From: Zeugodacus cucurbitae
Lineage: Eukaryota > Arthropoda > Insecta > Diptera > Tephritidae
Direction: 5' to 3'
DNA: 64,000 bases
Assembly (NCBI RefSeq): GCF_028554725.1
Contig: NC_071670.1
Coordinates: forward strand, 70,717,001 to 70,781,000
Shown here: in pieces, positions 11,565-24,200 of the stretch
Layout of the letters: every line of letters starts with the position of its first letter
Numbering within the stretch: the stretch's first letter is position 1
Translations under genes and position numbers: made by a program
The notes under the pieces: generated by a model
The model's input: the letters and a program-made list of their open reading frames with translations, nothing else
Told to the model about the DNA's origin: nothing
Database searches by the model: none

Positions 11565-12281
11565 CCACGGTTCTCTTTGGCGCATCGACTCCACTCGAAT
11601 TGACTCGATTTGACTTGCCATGGCTTGACTCGCCGTTATTGACACGCAAGCCAGAATGAAACGTGAATTGCTCGTAAACACAAATAAAAATGGAATAAGA
11701 TAAAGAAAATAAGCAAATAAAATTTAAATAATTATTTATATACAATAGCAACAACAACTATAGTGGTAATGACGAATAGGTGTTTGAGAAAAAGTTGAAC
11801 TGCAGTGTTTGAGCTAAGTGATTGACGGCGGTGATTCTAGTAGAATAGTGTTTAGCCATCGATTTTTACTTTTTTTGATTTTTGTGAGCAACAATGTGGA
11901 CCATGAAACTCGCCGGCCTCGCGGCTACGAGTATTTATAAACATACAAACACGCTCTTGTTTTAGAGTGCAAATGTCAACAATATTTTTGGCGTGCAAAA
12001 TTCGTGGCAATCATGCAGGTGTTGTTGTAATTGGTAAACTGTTAGATTTTGAAGTGAAAATAATTTACATACACACATACAAAAGTGTTAAAAAGCATAG
12101 GGTGAATATAGAAATTAGAAATAGTGAAATTACTGGTGAATTAAAATTAATTCAAGCGACCAAAAAATGATTTGTGTGTGAAAACAAAAAGTGAAAAAAA
12201 AAAAACAAAACAAATTCACAAAAAACTAGCGTAAAATACCAACTTTAAGCAGCAACAACAAGCATCAACTGTTTCGACTAA
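11533..12281 (+). other. possible long 5' leader exon
   Basis: Downstream of the initiator the DNA turns rich in GTG, AAA and CAA words typical of fly leaders. It ends at ACTAA|GTAAGTGAG (intron from 12282), a strong donor. If the exon is this long, the ATG at 11894 would head an upstream ORF. If the exon instead stops at 11930, that ATG is the start of the protein. The sequence does not decide between the two. Confidence 0.28.
11894..11930 (+). CDS. candidate signal-peptide-like coding start
   Basis: ATG at 11894 is preceded by GAGCAACA, a good fly translation-start context. It opens MWTMKLAGLAATS, with GC-rich third positions (CTC GCC GGC CTC GCG) unlike the AT-rich surroundings. A basic residue followed by a hydrophobic stretch resembles the start of a signal peptide. 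The frame closes at a TAG at 11963-11965 (23 codons) unless spliced at the weak donor GTATTT (11931), which would leave phase 1. It could be the first exon of a secreted or membrane protein, or an upstream ORF of a longer leader. Confidence 0.27.
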
Positions 12282-12381
12282 GTAAGTGAGTGCGATGTAT
12301 ACTAGCGAGAGTGTGCGTGTGTGTTTGTGTGTGTAAGTGACTAAATCTTTGTTTAAGCGTTTTTTTGTGTAGTTTCTGATG

Positions 12382-12409
12382 CTGTCTGTCTGTCTGTCTG
12401 CTGCTGCTG
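12382..12409. repeat. CTGT / CTG microsatellite
   Basis: CTGT repeated about five times followed by CTG repeats. A simple repeat inside the leader-like region. Confidence 0.85.
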
Positions 12410-12494
12410 TGAGTTCACTGAAAGAGTATGAGTATCTGTGAGATACATTTTCGCACACTTGCAGCGCAGCGCCGCAGCAGCGCCTAGGTAGCGC

Positions 12495-12502
12495 TATATA
12501 AA
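12495..12502 (+). promoter_or_regulatory. TATA-box-like octamer
   Basis: TATATAAA follows a GC-rich patch (GCGCCTAGGTAGCGC). A start would be expected near 12525-12530, but no initiator match occurs there. Weak promoter candidate only. Confidence 0.18.
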
Positions 12503-12559
12503 ATGAAAAAAATCAACAAAAAGTATACAACAACAACAACAATAGCAAACAGTGAGCAC

Positions 12560-15500
12560 ATGCATTGCAGCAAGTTTGTTGCCTTTTTATTTAACTGTCG
12601 CTCTCTCTCTCCTTCTCCGTATTTGCGATTTTCGCTTTACTCTTTCCTTTGATTTTTCGCCTTTAAGCGCGGCTATAAAATGTAGCTGCACTTCTGCTTG
12701 CTTTCTGGTTTTAGTATCACTATGTTTGTTTACTTCTTTTTTTAAGGGGTATTCCCCTGTGGCAGTCTTAAGGTTCAATGCATTTCGCAAGTACAAATGG
12801 ATTTCTGTCATTTAGTCTATAGCATGTCTATAGTGCATGTCTGTATGTATGTATCTCACTGTGTGCAGTTGCAGCGATTATAAAATTCACTTTTCCGCTT
12901 CTGCTGCTGCATTTAACTTCGAACTGTTTCTTTTTCGCCTTTTTGTTACATTTTGTTTCACACAACTGTTTGTTTCTGTTGTTGTTGTTTTTGATTATCT
13001 CACATTTTTCGCTTGTCTGTCAGTCCAACTATCTGTAAATGAGCGTTTTATTTGTTTATTTCCCACTGACTTTATCACTTTTCATGGTGCATTCTCTCAG
13101 TGTATCGCCTTTGTTGCAGTTTCTAATCGCATGCTTATGGAAAAACACCGATGGTGGGGGGTGGTTTGACAGCAGACGCGCTACAGTATACTGATTTCCT
13201 ATGTGTATTTAAACATCCATATCAGCATGAGAACTGCAGTGTGCTTCGAAGTCTCACTTGAAAGTTAGAATGTGGCGAGATGTGGTGTTAACAGAGAACT
13301 TAGGATGTTCTTATGTTCTAAGTTCTCTGGTGTTAATACTATTTTGGGGTGTGGTCAATACTATTTTGGATTATTTTATAGTTTTTAGGACACTGAATTG
13401 TACTCTAAATATTTAAGTTTTTATTTTATTCATAAAATTTGTAAAGAAAGCTACGACAATTGAATTTCTCAGAAAAAAATATCCTAGTGTAATTATGACA
13501 ACCTAGTCACAAGTGATCATTGAGATGCCAGACCTTACAATAATACCCCTTCTTAAGAATGAAACAGAAAATCACAAGACATCTTATCTGTCTGAAATCT
13601 ATTTTAAAGTCAAAAACTCTTTATTTGGTTTCCAAGATAGTCACAGTAAGATTTATCAAATCTGAAGATATATCTTATCGGGAATCGTATTCTTTAATAT
13701 TTCCTTCATGTGTTCCATTGAACTTTATGGATTTTATTTTAAGTATTTTTATTCTACGTGGTTCATACCATCTTCAGAGACGCCGATTGAGTTAAGATTA
13801 CCTATGTATATAGAATGTGTTGTTAGATCACAATCAGATTTTTGTTTTTTAACCACCTGGCGCAACAAAATATGAGTTTAAAGTCTTTGAACTAAATTAA
13901 TCAACCGCAGAAACCATTTGAATTGTTTTATGAGTCAAAATGCAATTGAAACACTCACTGAATCTGCTGAATTCCCATTAAATTTAATTGAGGCTTACAA
14001 TCAGCTAATGTCTTCTAGCTATAATAAGTAAGCTCCACTCAACACAATCCCATCCATTTCTTGGCGCTATCTGCACATAGTTTTGGAAGAGTTAACATCT
14101 CCACACTTCTATTCTTCTTTTCGCGCTGAATTTCTACACTTTTTCACTTAATTTGGTGTTGCCTCGAGATGCTGCAAGTGTTGCAAGCAACCACCGCCAT
14201 AGAGTGCTGTATACTATATGAATTTTATGTTTTGTTGCCGTTTTATGATGGCTTTACTGTTGTGATGAGCTCAGCTAAGCTTTGTGGTTAGCCAGAGAGA
14301 TTTTTCGTACAAATAATATTTGAAAAAGTTTTGTCTTTCTTCTGTCGCCTTGGAATTTTATGTTTTCCTGGCTTGTGATACACAGTAAATACAAAAGCGC
14401 TTCTTTAAACTTAAAGCACAAGAATCATGGATATTAAATTGGGTTGATTTTTATACATTTTGTATGAAGACACCGATTGATCGTATAAATAGAGTCAAGT
14501 TAGACCAAAAATTCTTCAATCCACGGTTGATAAAACATAAGATAGATGTCGGGAAGAATTAATGTTACTATTGAATTTATTCTCTATTTTTTCAATAACA
14601 GTATTTTAATTCTCTACAATATATAGGTTAACATCTAAGAAATTTATTTGATGTGCCGTTATCCCACTCTACTCTCCAACAATTCAATTATAATTGTTTG
14701 TTTAGTTCATATCCCCAACATATTTCCACCACCAGTAATATTGCCATCACATTAACTTCTCCGTCTACATTATTACATGAATAACAGTAGCAATTGCGTG
14801 CTTTTATTCAAAGCTTAACTTTTACATACAATTACCCCCCCAACTCCCCCTTCCTTGTAGGTGCATTAAATATTAATGAGCGAGCGCGTTGTTACTCCCG
14901 CTTCAGCGGCAAGCGAAGTTGTAATGTCAATTTGTAGGCCAATGAGAGTATATATATGTAATTTGTATGTACCGTTGTTTATACGTATATAACTGTATTT
15001 GTGTTTGTATGTATATATTGTAAACGCTATATAATGCAGGTACAACGCTTTTATTGTGGCCTTTATTGTGTATTTTACTGCAATTACATGGCAACATTAT
15101 GACTTTAACAACAACAACAAAATACAGAAACAACAAACAATTAAAAACGCAAACTGCGCTCAACTGAACAACAAAACAAAATAAAATGACAAAAAAGACA
15201 AAAAGCAAATTAAACTGCACACGAGTGTGGCGAATTGAAACAACGCGTTTTCTTACCATTTCCCCGCCACTTATTGTAGTTCCAGCCAATATGTGACCAC
15301 ACATACACACACACACATATGTTTCGTATTGGTGTATGTACATTTGCGTGCGTGCATGAATGCAGTGCTGGCCGCGAGCTCCACAAAGCATTCCAACAAT
15401 TTCATTAATTATGCATTTTATGCCATAACATTCGTTCAGCGATTGTATAACACTCGTACATGGCGATTTGTGTACAAACACGAACGAGTGGCTTTTTCGC

Positions 15501-17830
15501 TTTTCCACTGCAGCAGCGGCAGCAGCACTGCTTGTGTGAATTCCAGCGTCCGCCACCAACGGCCATATCAACTCTGTGTGTCTGTATGTATTTGCTGTTG
15601 TTGTTGCTGCAGCAATTTGGCTGCAAAAATTCTTTGAATGACGAATGCTTGTAAAATGCAAACAAATGAATTAAATAGAAAAGAGAGAAAGTTGAATTCT
15701 TGATTATTGCAAGAGTTATTAAGAATGAAATACAAATATTCACTTCAATATGCAACAAACAAAAGCGGTTTAACCCAAAAACAGAGCGTTATGTTATTAT
15801 TGGAAATATTTTATTTAAATAATTTTATTATTATATTAAAAGTGTAAATTTTCACATTAATTTTTTTTAATTAAAAATAATTAATTTATTTTCCATGATT
15901 AAAATGAGTTTTTCTTGAGATTAATATCTTTTATATCTCAATGTCATTGTCTAAGTAACAACATCCTCAAAGTAACTACATAACTTTCAAACTTTTAAAA
16001 TGCAAATATACATTGTGAAACACGCACCCTCTCCAACGGCCCTTTGGAAGTCTTCCGATCCTATTTAAAAGGCTTTAGTTTCGCCGACGATTGTTCATAA
16101 GTACATTAAGTTCAGTTGTAAGCATGCAACTAAGTTTATAAGCACAGCATGCCTTGAAGTTGTTGGTCGCAGCCTGCTTTACATTTAGGCTTTGCGGATA
16201 GCTCTTGAAAATGTACATTTCTTTTAATAAAATGTTGCTTCTTCACTAGTTCGTCGCTTGCTGTGCATGTGTGTACACTTATGAACCGGGAAACACTGCT
16301 GTGGAGGGTAAAAACCCCCACTTCCCATGCACCGTTTGCCTTCTCAGCCATCGCGTGTTCTTTCACTTAGGGGTATACAGTAAACTTTCATACATAATCA
16401 ATCGGAAAACATTCGGGTTATCCTAGAAAAAAGGTATTCACTTCATTACTCTAAAACCATTTTGCCCAAAACTTTAAGTAGTTCTCAGTTATGCTCTTAA
16501 TATTTAATTAATTGAAGACAATTTCCTTGAATGCGAGCTTACGGAAATTAAAAGTTGTTTCAATCACAGACCAACAACATTTTTCAACTCCATAAAAGTG
16601 AGCATTTGTCAAATTATTAACAACTTCATTCGCCGCGTCTTTCCACCTCCTTTCTCCGCTGTATCACACATCAACTGTAATCCCTTCCATGTACAACTAC
16701 ATTTGGGTGGCAAGTAAATAGGACAAACAAACATTGAAAAGGCCGCTTTGGTGAGCTGTGTTCTTCTTCGGCCTTCTTCTGCTGTATACACGTCTCTACA
16801 TAAATATTGACGCAAAAGTGCTCGTGTTTTATTGTGCATCGTTGATTTCAAACATTTACTTACATAAATTCCATCTCTGGCCTTATGTAGGAACACGCAT
16901 GCCACTCTATTAGTCTAAAAGGTATGGAAAACTTTTATATATATTATTTACTGTTGTATGTGAGTGAGAAAAATTATAGACAAATTAGAAAAGAGACTCG
17001 AATTCAGCTTGAGATGCAACCAGCTTCTTTTGATTTTACACACTCCTCTGCCATTTACGGATTATTTCAACTGAATCATAATTCTCGATTCTTATTTGGC
17101 AAAAAACATAATACCGAAAACTGACTCACAACACAATTATTCGAATTATTATTCTCCAATTACGACACAGAACACCACAAATGTTGCCAATAAAAAAACA
17201 TAAAAAGTGGAAATAAAATAAGAAACGCTGAATTGAACTCGTGTATGCTTGACTTTCGTGGATTATGCTTGTAAGAGTGTGCATGTGTGTGTAAGCCAAA
17301 TGAAGCCGATTAGTGGCGCTGAAGCTCATTACCTCACACTCGACGAACCTTATTTGGCGGGGAAGGTGTTAATTTTGGCAATTCAACTCAACAGACTCAT
17401 CAGAATTACACCGCACAAATTTCAATTTCAATGCCTCGTTGCCTGTTGTTGTTATTGACGCCGTATTTTTTTATACCGTATTTTCTTTATTTTCGTTTCC
17501 AGCAAAATTATTTGGACTTTTATTGTTCAGCAATTTCGACTTTATGTGCTAGTGCTGGCATATGCCGTAGACGCTTTGATGTCTGGCGCGTTGAGCTTGA
17601 AAAGTCACATGCACACACCTAAACAAACAATTCGAATCGAATCGAACCGAAGAGACGCGAAATCTGAAATAAATTTTAAACCAACTTACGCTCAACTATT
17701 TTAATGCCTTTCCCCCATAAATGCTTTTGTAAATTGTTATTTTCCATAAAATTAAATTATTTATATTTTATTTTCGCTTTTTAAACGCACATTTGCAATT
17801 TAATTTTTTTTTGTTTTTGATTTTCTTTTG
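12560..17830. other. long non-coding stretch
   Basis: No gene was recognised. The 244-codon minus frame at 15661-14927 and the opposite frames at 15293-15654 are built from CA/GT and CAA repeats and conflict with each other; they are rejected. A TATTTAAAAG word at 16062 has an initiator-like TCAGTT 52 bp downstream, too far for a TATA promoter. The hairpin element at 13285-13369 is listed separately. Confidence 0.5.
13285..13336. repeat. 38-bp hairpin flanked by a 7-bp direct repeat
   Basis: CAGAGAACTTAG (13292-13303) and CTAAGTTCTCTG (13318-13329) form a perfect 12-bp stem around a 14-nt loop. The hairpin is bounded exactly by GTGTTAA on the left (13285-13291) and right (13330-13336), like a target-site duplication. 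Just downstream AATACTATTTTGG occurs twice (13335-13347 and 13357-13369). It may be a minimal deleted transposon, since 7-8 bp duplications fit P or hAT elements, or the product of a templated repair event. Confidence 0.7.
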
Positions 17831-17834
17831 TAAG

Positions 17835-18217
17835 CAAATCGCTGTTTGATTACGCTCGAGCGGTTTTTGATGTTGCCACATAGAATGACATCATTTTCAC
17901 CAACCAACCCACTTGCCGATCACCCGGCAGAACATTCTAATGGCGACCCGCTCGCCTTGTCTTCCCACCAGCTCCAACACATAGAAAATGAAAAAATAAA
18001 AGTTTGTGAAAAATTTTATTTTGGTTTACAGTCTTTTAATGCCTCATTAATTATTGACACTAATTTGGAATTAATTTTCGCCGCTGATCGATGTGTTCAG
18101 CTGTCAATATTTCCTTTCATTTATCATATTTTATTCCACAATTTGTTTTTGAACGCAGTTCATCGAAAAACAGCTGACACCTTGATAAGGCCAATGTCAT
18201 GTCTGACACATGAGTAA
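17835..18217 (+). CDS. open frame after a strong acceptor, function unknown
   Basis: A long T-rich tract ends in TTTTGTAAG at 17834, a possible 3' splice site. From there the frame is open for about 125 codons to the TAA at 18215-18217. The middle part (first in-frame ATG of the GC-richer block at 17885, MTSFSPTNPLADHPAEHSNG) is less biased and looks more protein-like than most frames here. The C-terminal half is T-rich and hydrophobic. No domain is recognised and no AATAAA follows closely. If real it would be a terminal exon; a chance ORF is at least as likely. Confidence 0.15.
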
Positions 18218-18229
18218 TTATTATAGACT

Positions 18230-21200
18230 ATGTATGCGAAGCAGTATGTGTTTGGCGGTGCAAGCGATCTCACTTAGACTAGGCACATAGTGGATGCCAG
18301 TGATTCGTTCGACAAGAAAACATTTAAGGAATATAAAGATTATTCGAATATTCTTTCTATTAGTTCATCAGATTCCTCTCTCCATTTTCATTTAACAACA
18401 ATAATTTGAGTTTCGGTTCTAATACATATTTGCGAATCCATAACTGATCTACCTATTAGCTGTGAGGCAATTAGGCTTGACTTTAGCTGAAGCCACCGCC
18501 GACTTACTACAGATCAATATCTGTTTACATTGTACTTCGGAAGCCTTGTGAAGTTTTTATATTTTATCAATATTTTCCTAAATCAGCCATTATTTTTATG
18601 CTGGGTATGAGTGCTGATTGCATCATGCATTTTACTTCATTTTGAAAACTATATTCCATCCAAGTATGTAACTGAATACTTCATACTCCTCATATTTTTA
18701 TTAATGGACCACCGAAACTTTTATTTATATTTTGTTTGTATGTTTTTCTAACTCAAACAGAAACGAAAAGGAAAACCAAAAACTTAGAAAAATACATATT
18801 TACATACTTTACTTGTGCAAAAGAACCGAAGAGCACCAAGAGCCCCACGCCGCTTCAGCACCTCTGAGTCAAGGTGACGTAATACAAAGCCACGATCAGC
18901 TGTGAAAGTTCTTGTCATGGGCGCTTGTTGTTGTTGTTATACTTTTGTATCTTTATTCATTTTTGTTTTTGTATATATTATGTTTGTGTGTGAGTCTGTG
19001 TTGCGGTTGCGGCTACTTTTCGCTATTCATTTCAATTTCGTTCTACTGAAATAGATACGCGGCACTTGGCCAACGCACGCAGCAACACATACATACATAC
19101 ATAAATAAACGGCGAAGAACACATGTCTACATAAAAGAGTATAAAAAATACACAGAAATATTGGCAAAATGAAGAAAAACGACGATTAAAAAGAGTTAAA
19201 GCTAAAAAGCAGCGCAGAAGTCGCCGCTACAGATCGCTGCTTTAAAAGGCGTGCTGTCCCCTTTTGTTGTTGTTGTTGTTGTTCGTGGTTTTGCGACGGC
19301 CGGTGAGCGTAGCGACTACAAATGTTGGGCGGCATTCGCGTATACGCACACAATTATTCACACATACATATTGAACTATGCTCCATAAATACATACAAAC
19401 AAAACTAGAATCTCTTTGCTTTGAATGTTTGGCCGAATGGGTTTACAAGTGTGTGTCTGTGTGTAACTGGCTCCAATTCACTTTGCGTTATTTTCTACCG
19501 TTTTTTTTATATTTTTTATTGCTTTTATAACATTGATTTTTCTTCGCTGGTTTTGGAATTTAAGACAGCTTTAATTGTTCTTTTTCAAATTGGCTTTCAA
19601 TAAATATTATGCAGTCGGGCGTTTCTATGGCTTTTTTATATCTCAGGTTTTTGTTTAACTATTTTTATTTGTTTTCGTTTTTCTTTCATGCTTTAAGTTT
19701 ATATTGTTGTTGTTATTTTTATTTTCATTTTTTTTTTGCATTTCATTTCATTCGGCGCGTCGTCTTCGGCATAAATGATTACCAGCCGGCAGCTTTGCAA
19801 TCAATCGAATTGATTTTAATTGTATATTGATACAACATGCAAACAATAACAACAACTATTAACAAAGAACCTCTCAAAAGGAGGCAAAAAAATGTTTTAT
19901 TCAATTTTGACACATTTGTGTTATCGCCACTTCTATTGGCGCGCACATCGGCATTCCTTACGCGCCTCACAAACCAGAAGTCAACCGGCAATTTGGTCAG
20001 CACTTCAATTGGCAGAGCATTCGATGCGCGCGCCCATATTTCGCCACTTAATTAAGGCAATTACGATGCGGTCAGCTGCCGCACTGAAGGGGCGCTTGTT
20101 ATTCATGTTTACATTCACTTAATCAACTTAATAATTGTAGAAATAAGTGGGTGTGTTTGTAGATATGTGCACACAAACATTTTAAAATCTTTCTCGTTTT
20201 GTCATACATATTTATTCGAAGGAACCTTTCTTATTTGAATCTGTTTAAATTGATGTTTTCTACCACAAAAGAGTATTCTCACATTTTGTGGCCTTAGTCC
20301 AATGAGAAGAAAACCTTCTAACTATTTTTAGCAACACAAATCCAAGCCATTAACACTCGAATTACCATATAAAGCGTGTCGTTGCTTAGCAAATCTAAAA
20401 AAAATCAAACAATTATGCGTGAAGAATTAGCAACAAATTAGCATTAAAATGTTGATACACATACACACGCATACACATATATTGCAGGTACATACCTACA
20501 TATGTATGAAAGAAAGAGACACATATACATTAAACATTATGTGTACGATAAATGTCAATGACAGTTATGAAGCGTCGAAGCCAGTTGTCAAAGTCACTAC
20601 CAACAAGCAATAGCAACAACATCATTAAATTACGAAAATTGTTGTGAGAATGAATGATTGGACAAATGTGGCATATCTGACTCGCTTGCTTGTTCGACAC
20701 TTGATACAATTAAAAGAAACAAGCGAACAACAACAAAAACAATACATTGCTGCCGACTGTGACAATGACATCTACGATGACAGCTGCGGGTATTAATGGC
20801 ACATAAACAATGAGACACGACAAGTAACCTTAAAGCGACAACGATAACAAACACATTTCTGGCATAAACGTCACTATATACTTAGATATTTAAGAAAAAA
20901 GTTTACACCGTGACCTTTGACCGAATGTACTATACGCTCTTCTTAGTATTTTAGCAAGCCTAAAGCACATTAATGATATACATATTTATATAAAAATATC
21001 TCTTAAAGATTTAGGGAAATCTTCTGCTTGATATCTGCTTCTGCATCGATAGAGAGAATTACTAGATTACTGTGCCCACAATTCTTGTCATCTTCTACTC
21101 TTTGAAAGTCGTTCTATTACCATCTTAACTTTTCCATACTCTTCTTATTTCTTTAATAAGTTAAATATTATATCATTCCAGTTCCTTCCCAGTACAGAAT

Positions 21201-24200
21201 AAATTTTGCCCCGTCTCCTTAGAGATCTACCTCCGAGATGAGTAATGTTTAATAATATGTAATTATTAACTGAAAATAATATCAGTAAAATTTTTATTTA
21301 GAACAATCGTAATTCCAAATTCTGTATCAACAACAATAACACACAGGATTGTTGTGTCTTTCTGCATTTATCTTTGTCACATTTCAATCGCAATATTTGG
21401 ACATTTTGTGGTATGGGTTTTTACGCGCATTTCAATTCAATTAATTGTTGTTGTTGTTTTTTGAAGTACCAAAATAAATTAGACTATTTGACTGGGCATA
21501 TATCTATGTATGTGTATTTTTGAATATTTAAATGTTCAATGAATGTCATGCATAAGTAATTATCAGATTTTATAGCTATAAATTATCACTATATTTATTA
21601 ATAAAAATGATTTATTAAGCAAATTAATTGTGAGAAATTTAAAATGGAAATGTTTTCTGAGCTTTTATTATATATGAACTGTTCAAAATTAAGGATTTTA
21701 AAACAGAATTATTTTTCTTAAAAATAAACTTTAAACTGGATTTAATTTTACATAAAACGTGAATGGAATTTTGATTTTGATAAAGGTTAACTAAGGTTTT
21801 AACGATTATTTTATATTTTGATTAACTTTATTCTAAGCTTATCCTCCCCTAAGTACTAAGTAATATGGACATTCAAGGAAAAACAAACGTCTTGCAATGC
21901 TGATCTAAAATCCTATGCGGCTACTTTATTGAGTAAAAATGACAAAAATATAATATAGGATGATATAGAGACTGTAAGCAACTACCTTGCCTTATGGCTA
22001 TGATTGCCTTAATGGCTACCCGATAGGTCTTTTGCACATGATAAAATTATGCAATCATTCACAGATAGATTCGAGAAGTGAAGGAAATATAATAAAGCCA
22101 TCCTACGAAGAAAAGAAAGCTTTTGATTCAAAATATTATTTTAGAAAGGTTGTCAACTGTTAAGTCTTTAACTGTTATTTCACATAGTCAAGACTATTAG
22201 TAGATATTTCTGTTCCTAATTACCTTCAATAGAAAATTACTTTTGTTTAACTTTTAAAATTCTTCCTTTAAATTGATTTCTGCAATAAAATTCTTAATAA
22301 CTGCTGTCCGGCATATTTAAAAACTAAGTGGTACAAAAAAAAACACTATTAATTTTTGTTGTGACAGGAAGCACATTTTGAAAATACTAATTCATATTTT
22401 GTATATTTTTCCGTTGCTGAAAAATTATTTTATTTCAAAAATATATTAGAGTAAAATGTAGCCGTCTTCAGCATATGACCGCTTGTTTACAGTTACAAAT
22501 CATAAATATACTTTCAGCTTTCAAAAAAAGTAAATATTAAAGTTTACCCATTCAGTCGACGTAATGGGTTTATGGCCCACTCTGCGGCTACAGGTGGCTG
22601 CTGGAAGGCAAATATGCGCATTTTCAATTTTGCACAGGCGAGTGTATGGTGATATATGTATATGTGTATATGTACGAGTATGTGTGCACTAAGCAAATAA
22701 ACTGTAATTACTAGACAAATTGGTTAAGCTGTTTTTATTGCCAAGGTCAAGTCAATTAAAATTAAAGGGTGTTCAGCATTAAGTTAATGAGACCAGCCAG
22801 AAACGCTGAGTATTTTTATTTTATATAATTCTTTTGTTAATATAAACATATGTTCTGAAATCATGTAAACCTAGTCTCACCGCACTCCCCAGCGAGATTA
22901 TTCATTCTCTGGCATTCAATTCATCTCATTCTCATTGGTAATGTCTAAATTTTATTTATTGGTCTAGCGAAATTTCATTTCAATTAACCAAGATGTTCAT
23001 CACACACCCATATTTGTATGGAATGCACTTGAACTTTAGCAATTTACAATTAATTGCAGTGAAAAAGCACTTAACTTCCGTAAATGTTGTTGGAAATTAC
23101 GAGCTAAATGGATGCCGGGTGTGAAAATTTACATCAATTCGTATAGACACATTATCATATGTATATTTATGAGATTCCCATCAATTGCAGCGATTGTGGT
23201 GTTGAAACGGACATTACTTTACAATTTATGTCTCTAACTTATTTCACACATACCCAACGCAAATTGCGGCAGTTGGCAACACTCAACGGATAAAATTGTG
23301 AAATATTAATTTTATGATATTATAAAGTATTGAGATCGAAGCCTACTGGGAGGAAGAATGAGGACGATCACATACATAGCCTCAAAAGTTGTTTAAAATT
23401 CCAATATTGTCTACTTTTGAGGCTCCAAAAGTATTCTATAGTTCTCGCCACACTTCAAACGATTACATTTAAAATATTTTGTATTTCAAATATCTTGAAT
23501 ATTTCGTATATGTACTGAGCATTAACGACAATTTACATAAGTGAATATTTATTTATTGAAAAGCATTTAACTCGGCTCGTTTGCTCGCTCCGTGCGTTCT
23601 AAATAAACAACAAAGGTGTAGGCAAAGGTTAAACATATGGAAATATTTGCACTTATTTACTTTCGAAAGCAGCCCATAGGTGATTCAGCGAAGCTAGTAG
23701 CCCAGCGGAGAAATCAATTCATCCGATATAGAACATTTATTAGTTGTTTCAGGAACGAAACTAGTTTCTATTTACATTCTTTCGTATATAGATCTGCTTC
23801 GGAAAAACGACAAAAATGTCAATAAATCGATTAAGAACGAGTAAATATGTAGTTAATTAACACCGAACACCGCACTCTCCTCCTTGAGTGCCTTGTTTTC
23901 CAGAGAAAATGAATATTTGATCAGATTTTATTGTGACTTCAACCAAATTAGCCATTCTAACCTCAAAACGATCAAGAAGAAGTAGCTCAAAGCGTTGGAA
24001 CACTCTAAACATTGATAAAAACAGGCACATTCCATGTTCATCTTCGGGATCCATTCTTCATACTGCAAATCATCCATAATTTAACAAAATAATTTGTATC
24101 TTTGCTTATTTCGATTTGATGATTGGTGATGGATTCGAGCCTGACTTCAGAGCTACCGGCATTGCTTCCAGATTAGCAAAGGGGTACAAATCTATTTTAT

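Noticed and set aside
11209..11757. 182-codon minus-strand open frame
   Set aside because: Runs antisense through a promoter-like patch and CA repeats; overlaps other frames on both strands and has no recognisable domain or splice sites.
14927..15661. 244-codon minus-strand open frame, the longest in the window
   Set aside because: Built from GTT/TGT and TATA repeats and poly-Cys/Val stretches, conflicts with long frames on the + strand over 15293-15654, and has no domain.
16062..16117. TATTTAAAAG plus TCAGTT as a TATA/initiator promoter
   Set aside because: Spacing is about 52 bp instead of 25-35, there is no DPE, and the first ATGs downstream stop after 2-5 codons.
22766..22790. AGGGTGTTCAGC as a mariner-type terminus (also ACGGGTGTTTATCTG at 59508 and ACAGGGTGACTC at 24299)
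   Set aside because: No matching inverted end or transposase remnant was found within about 1.5 kb of any of the three.
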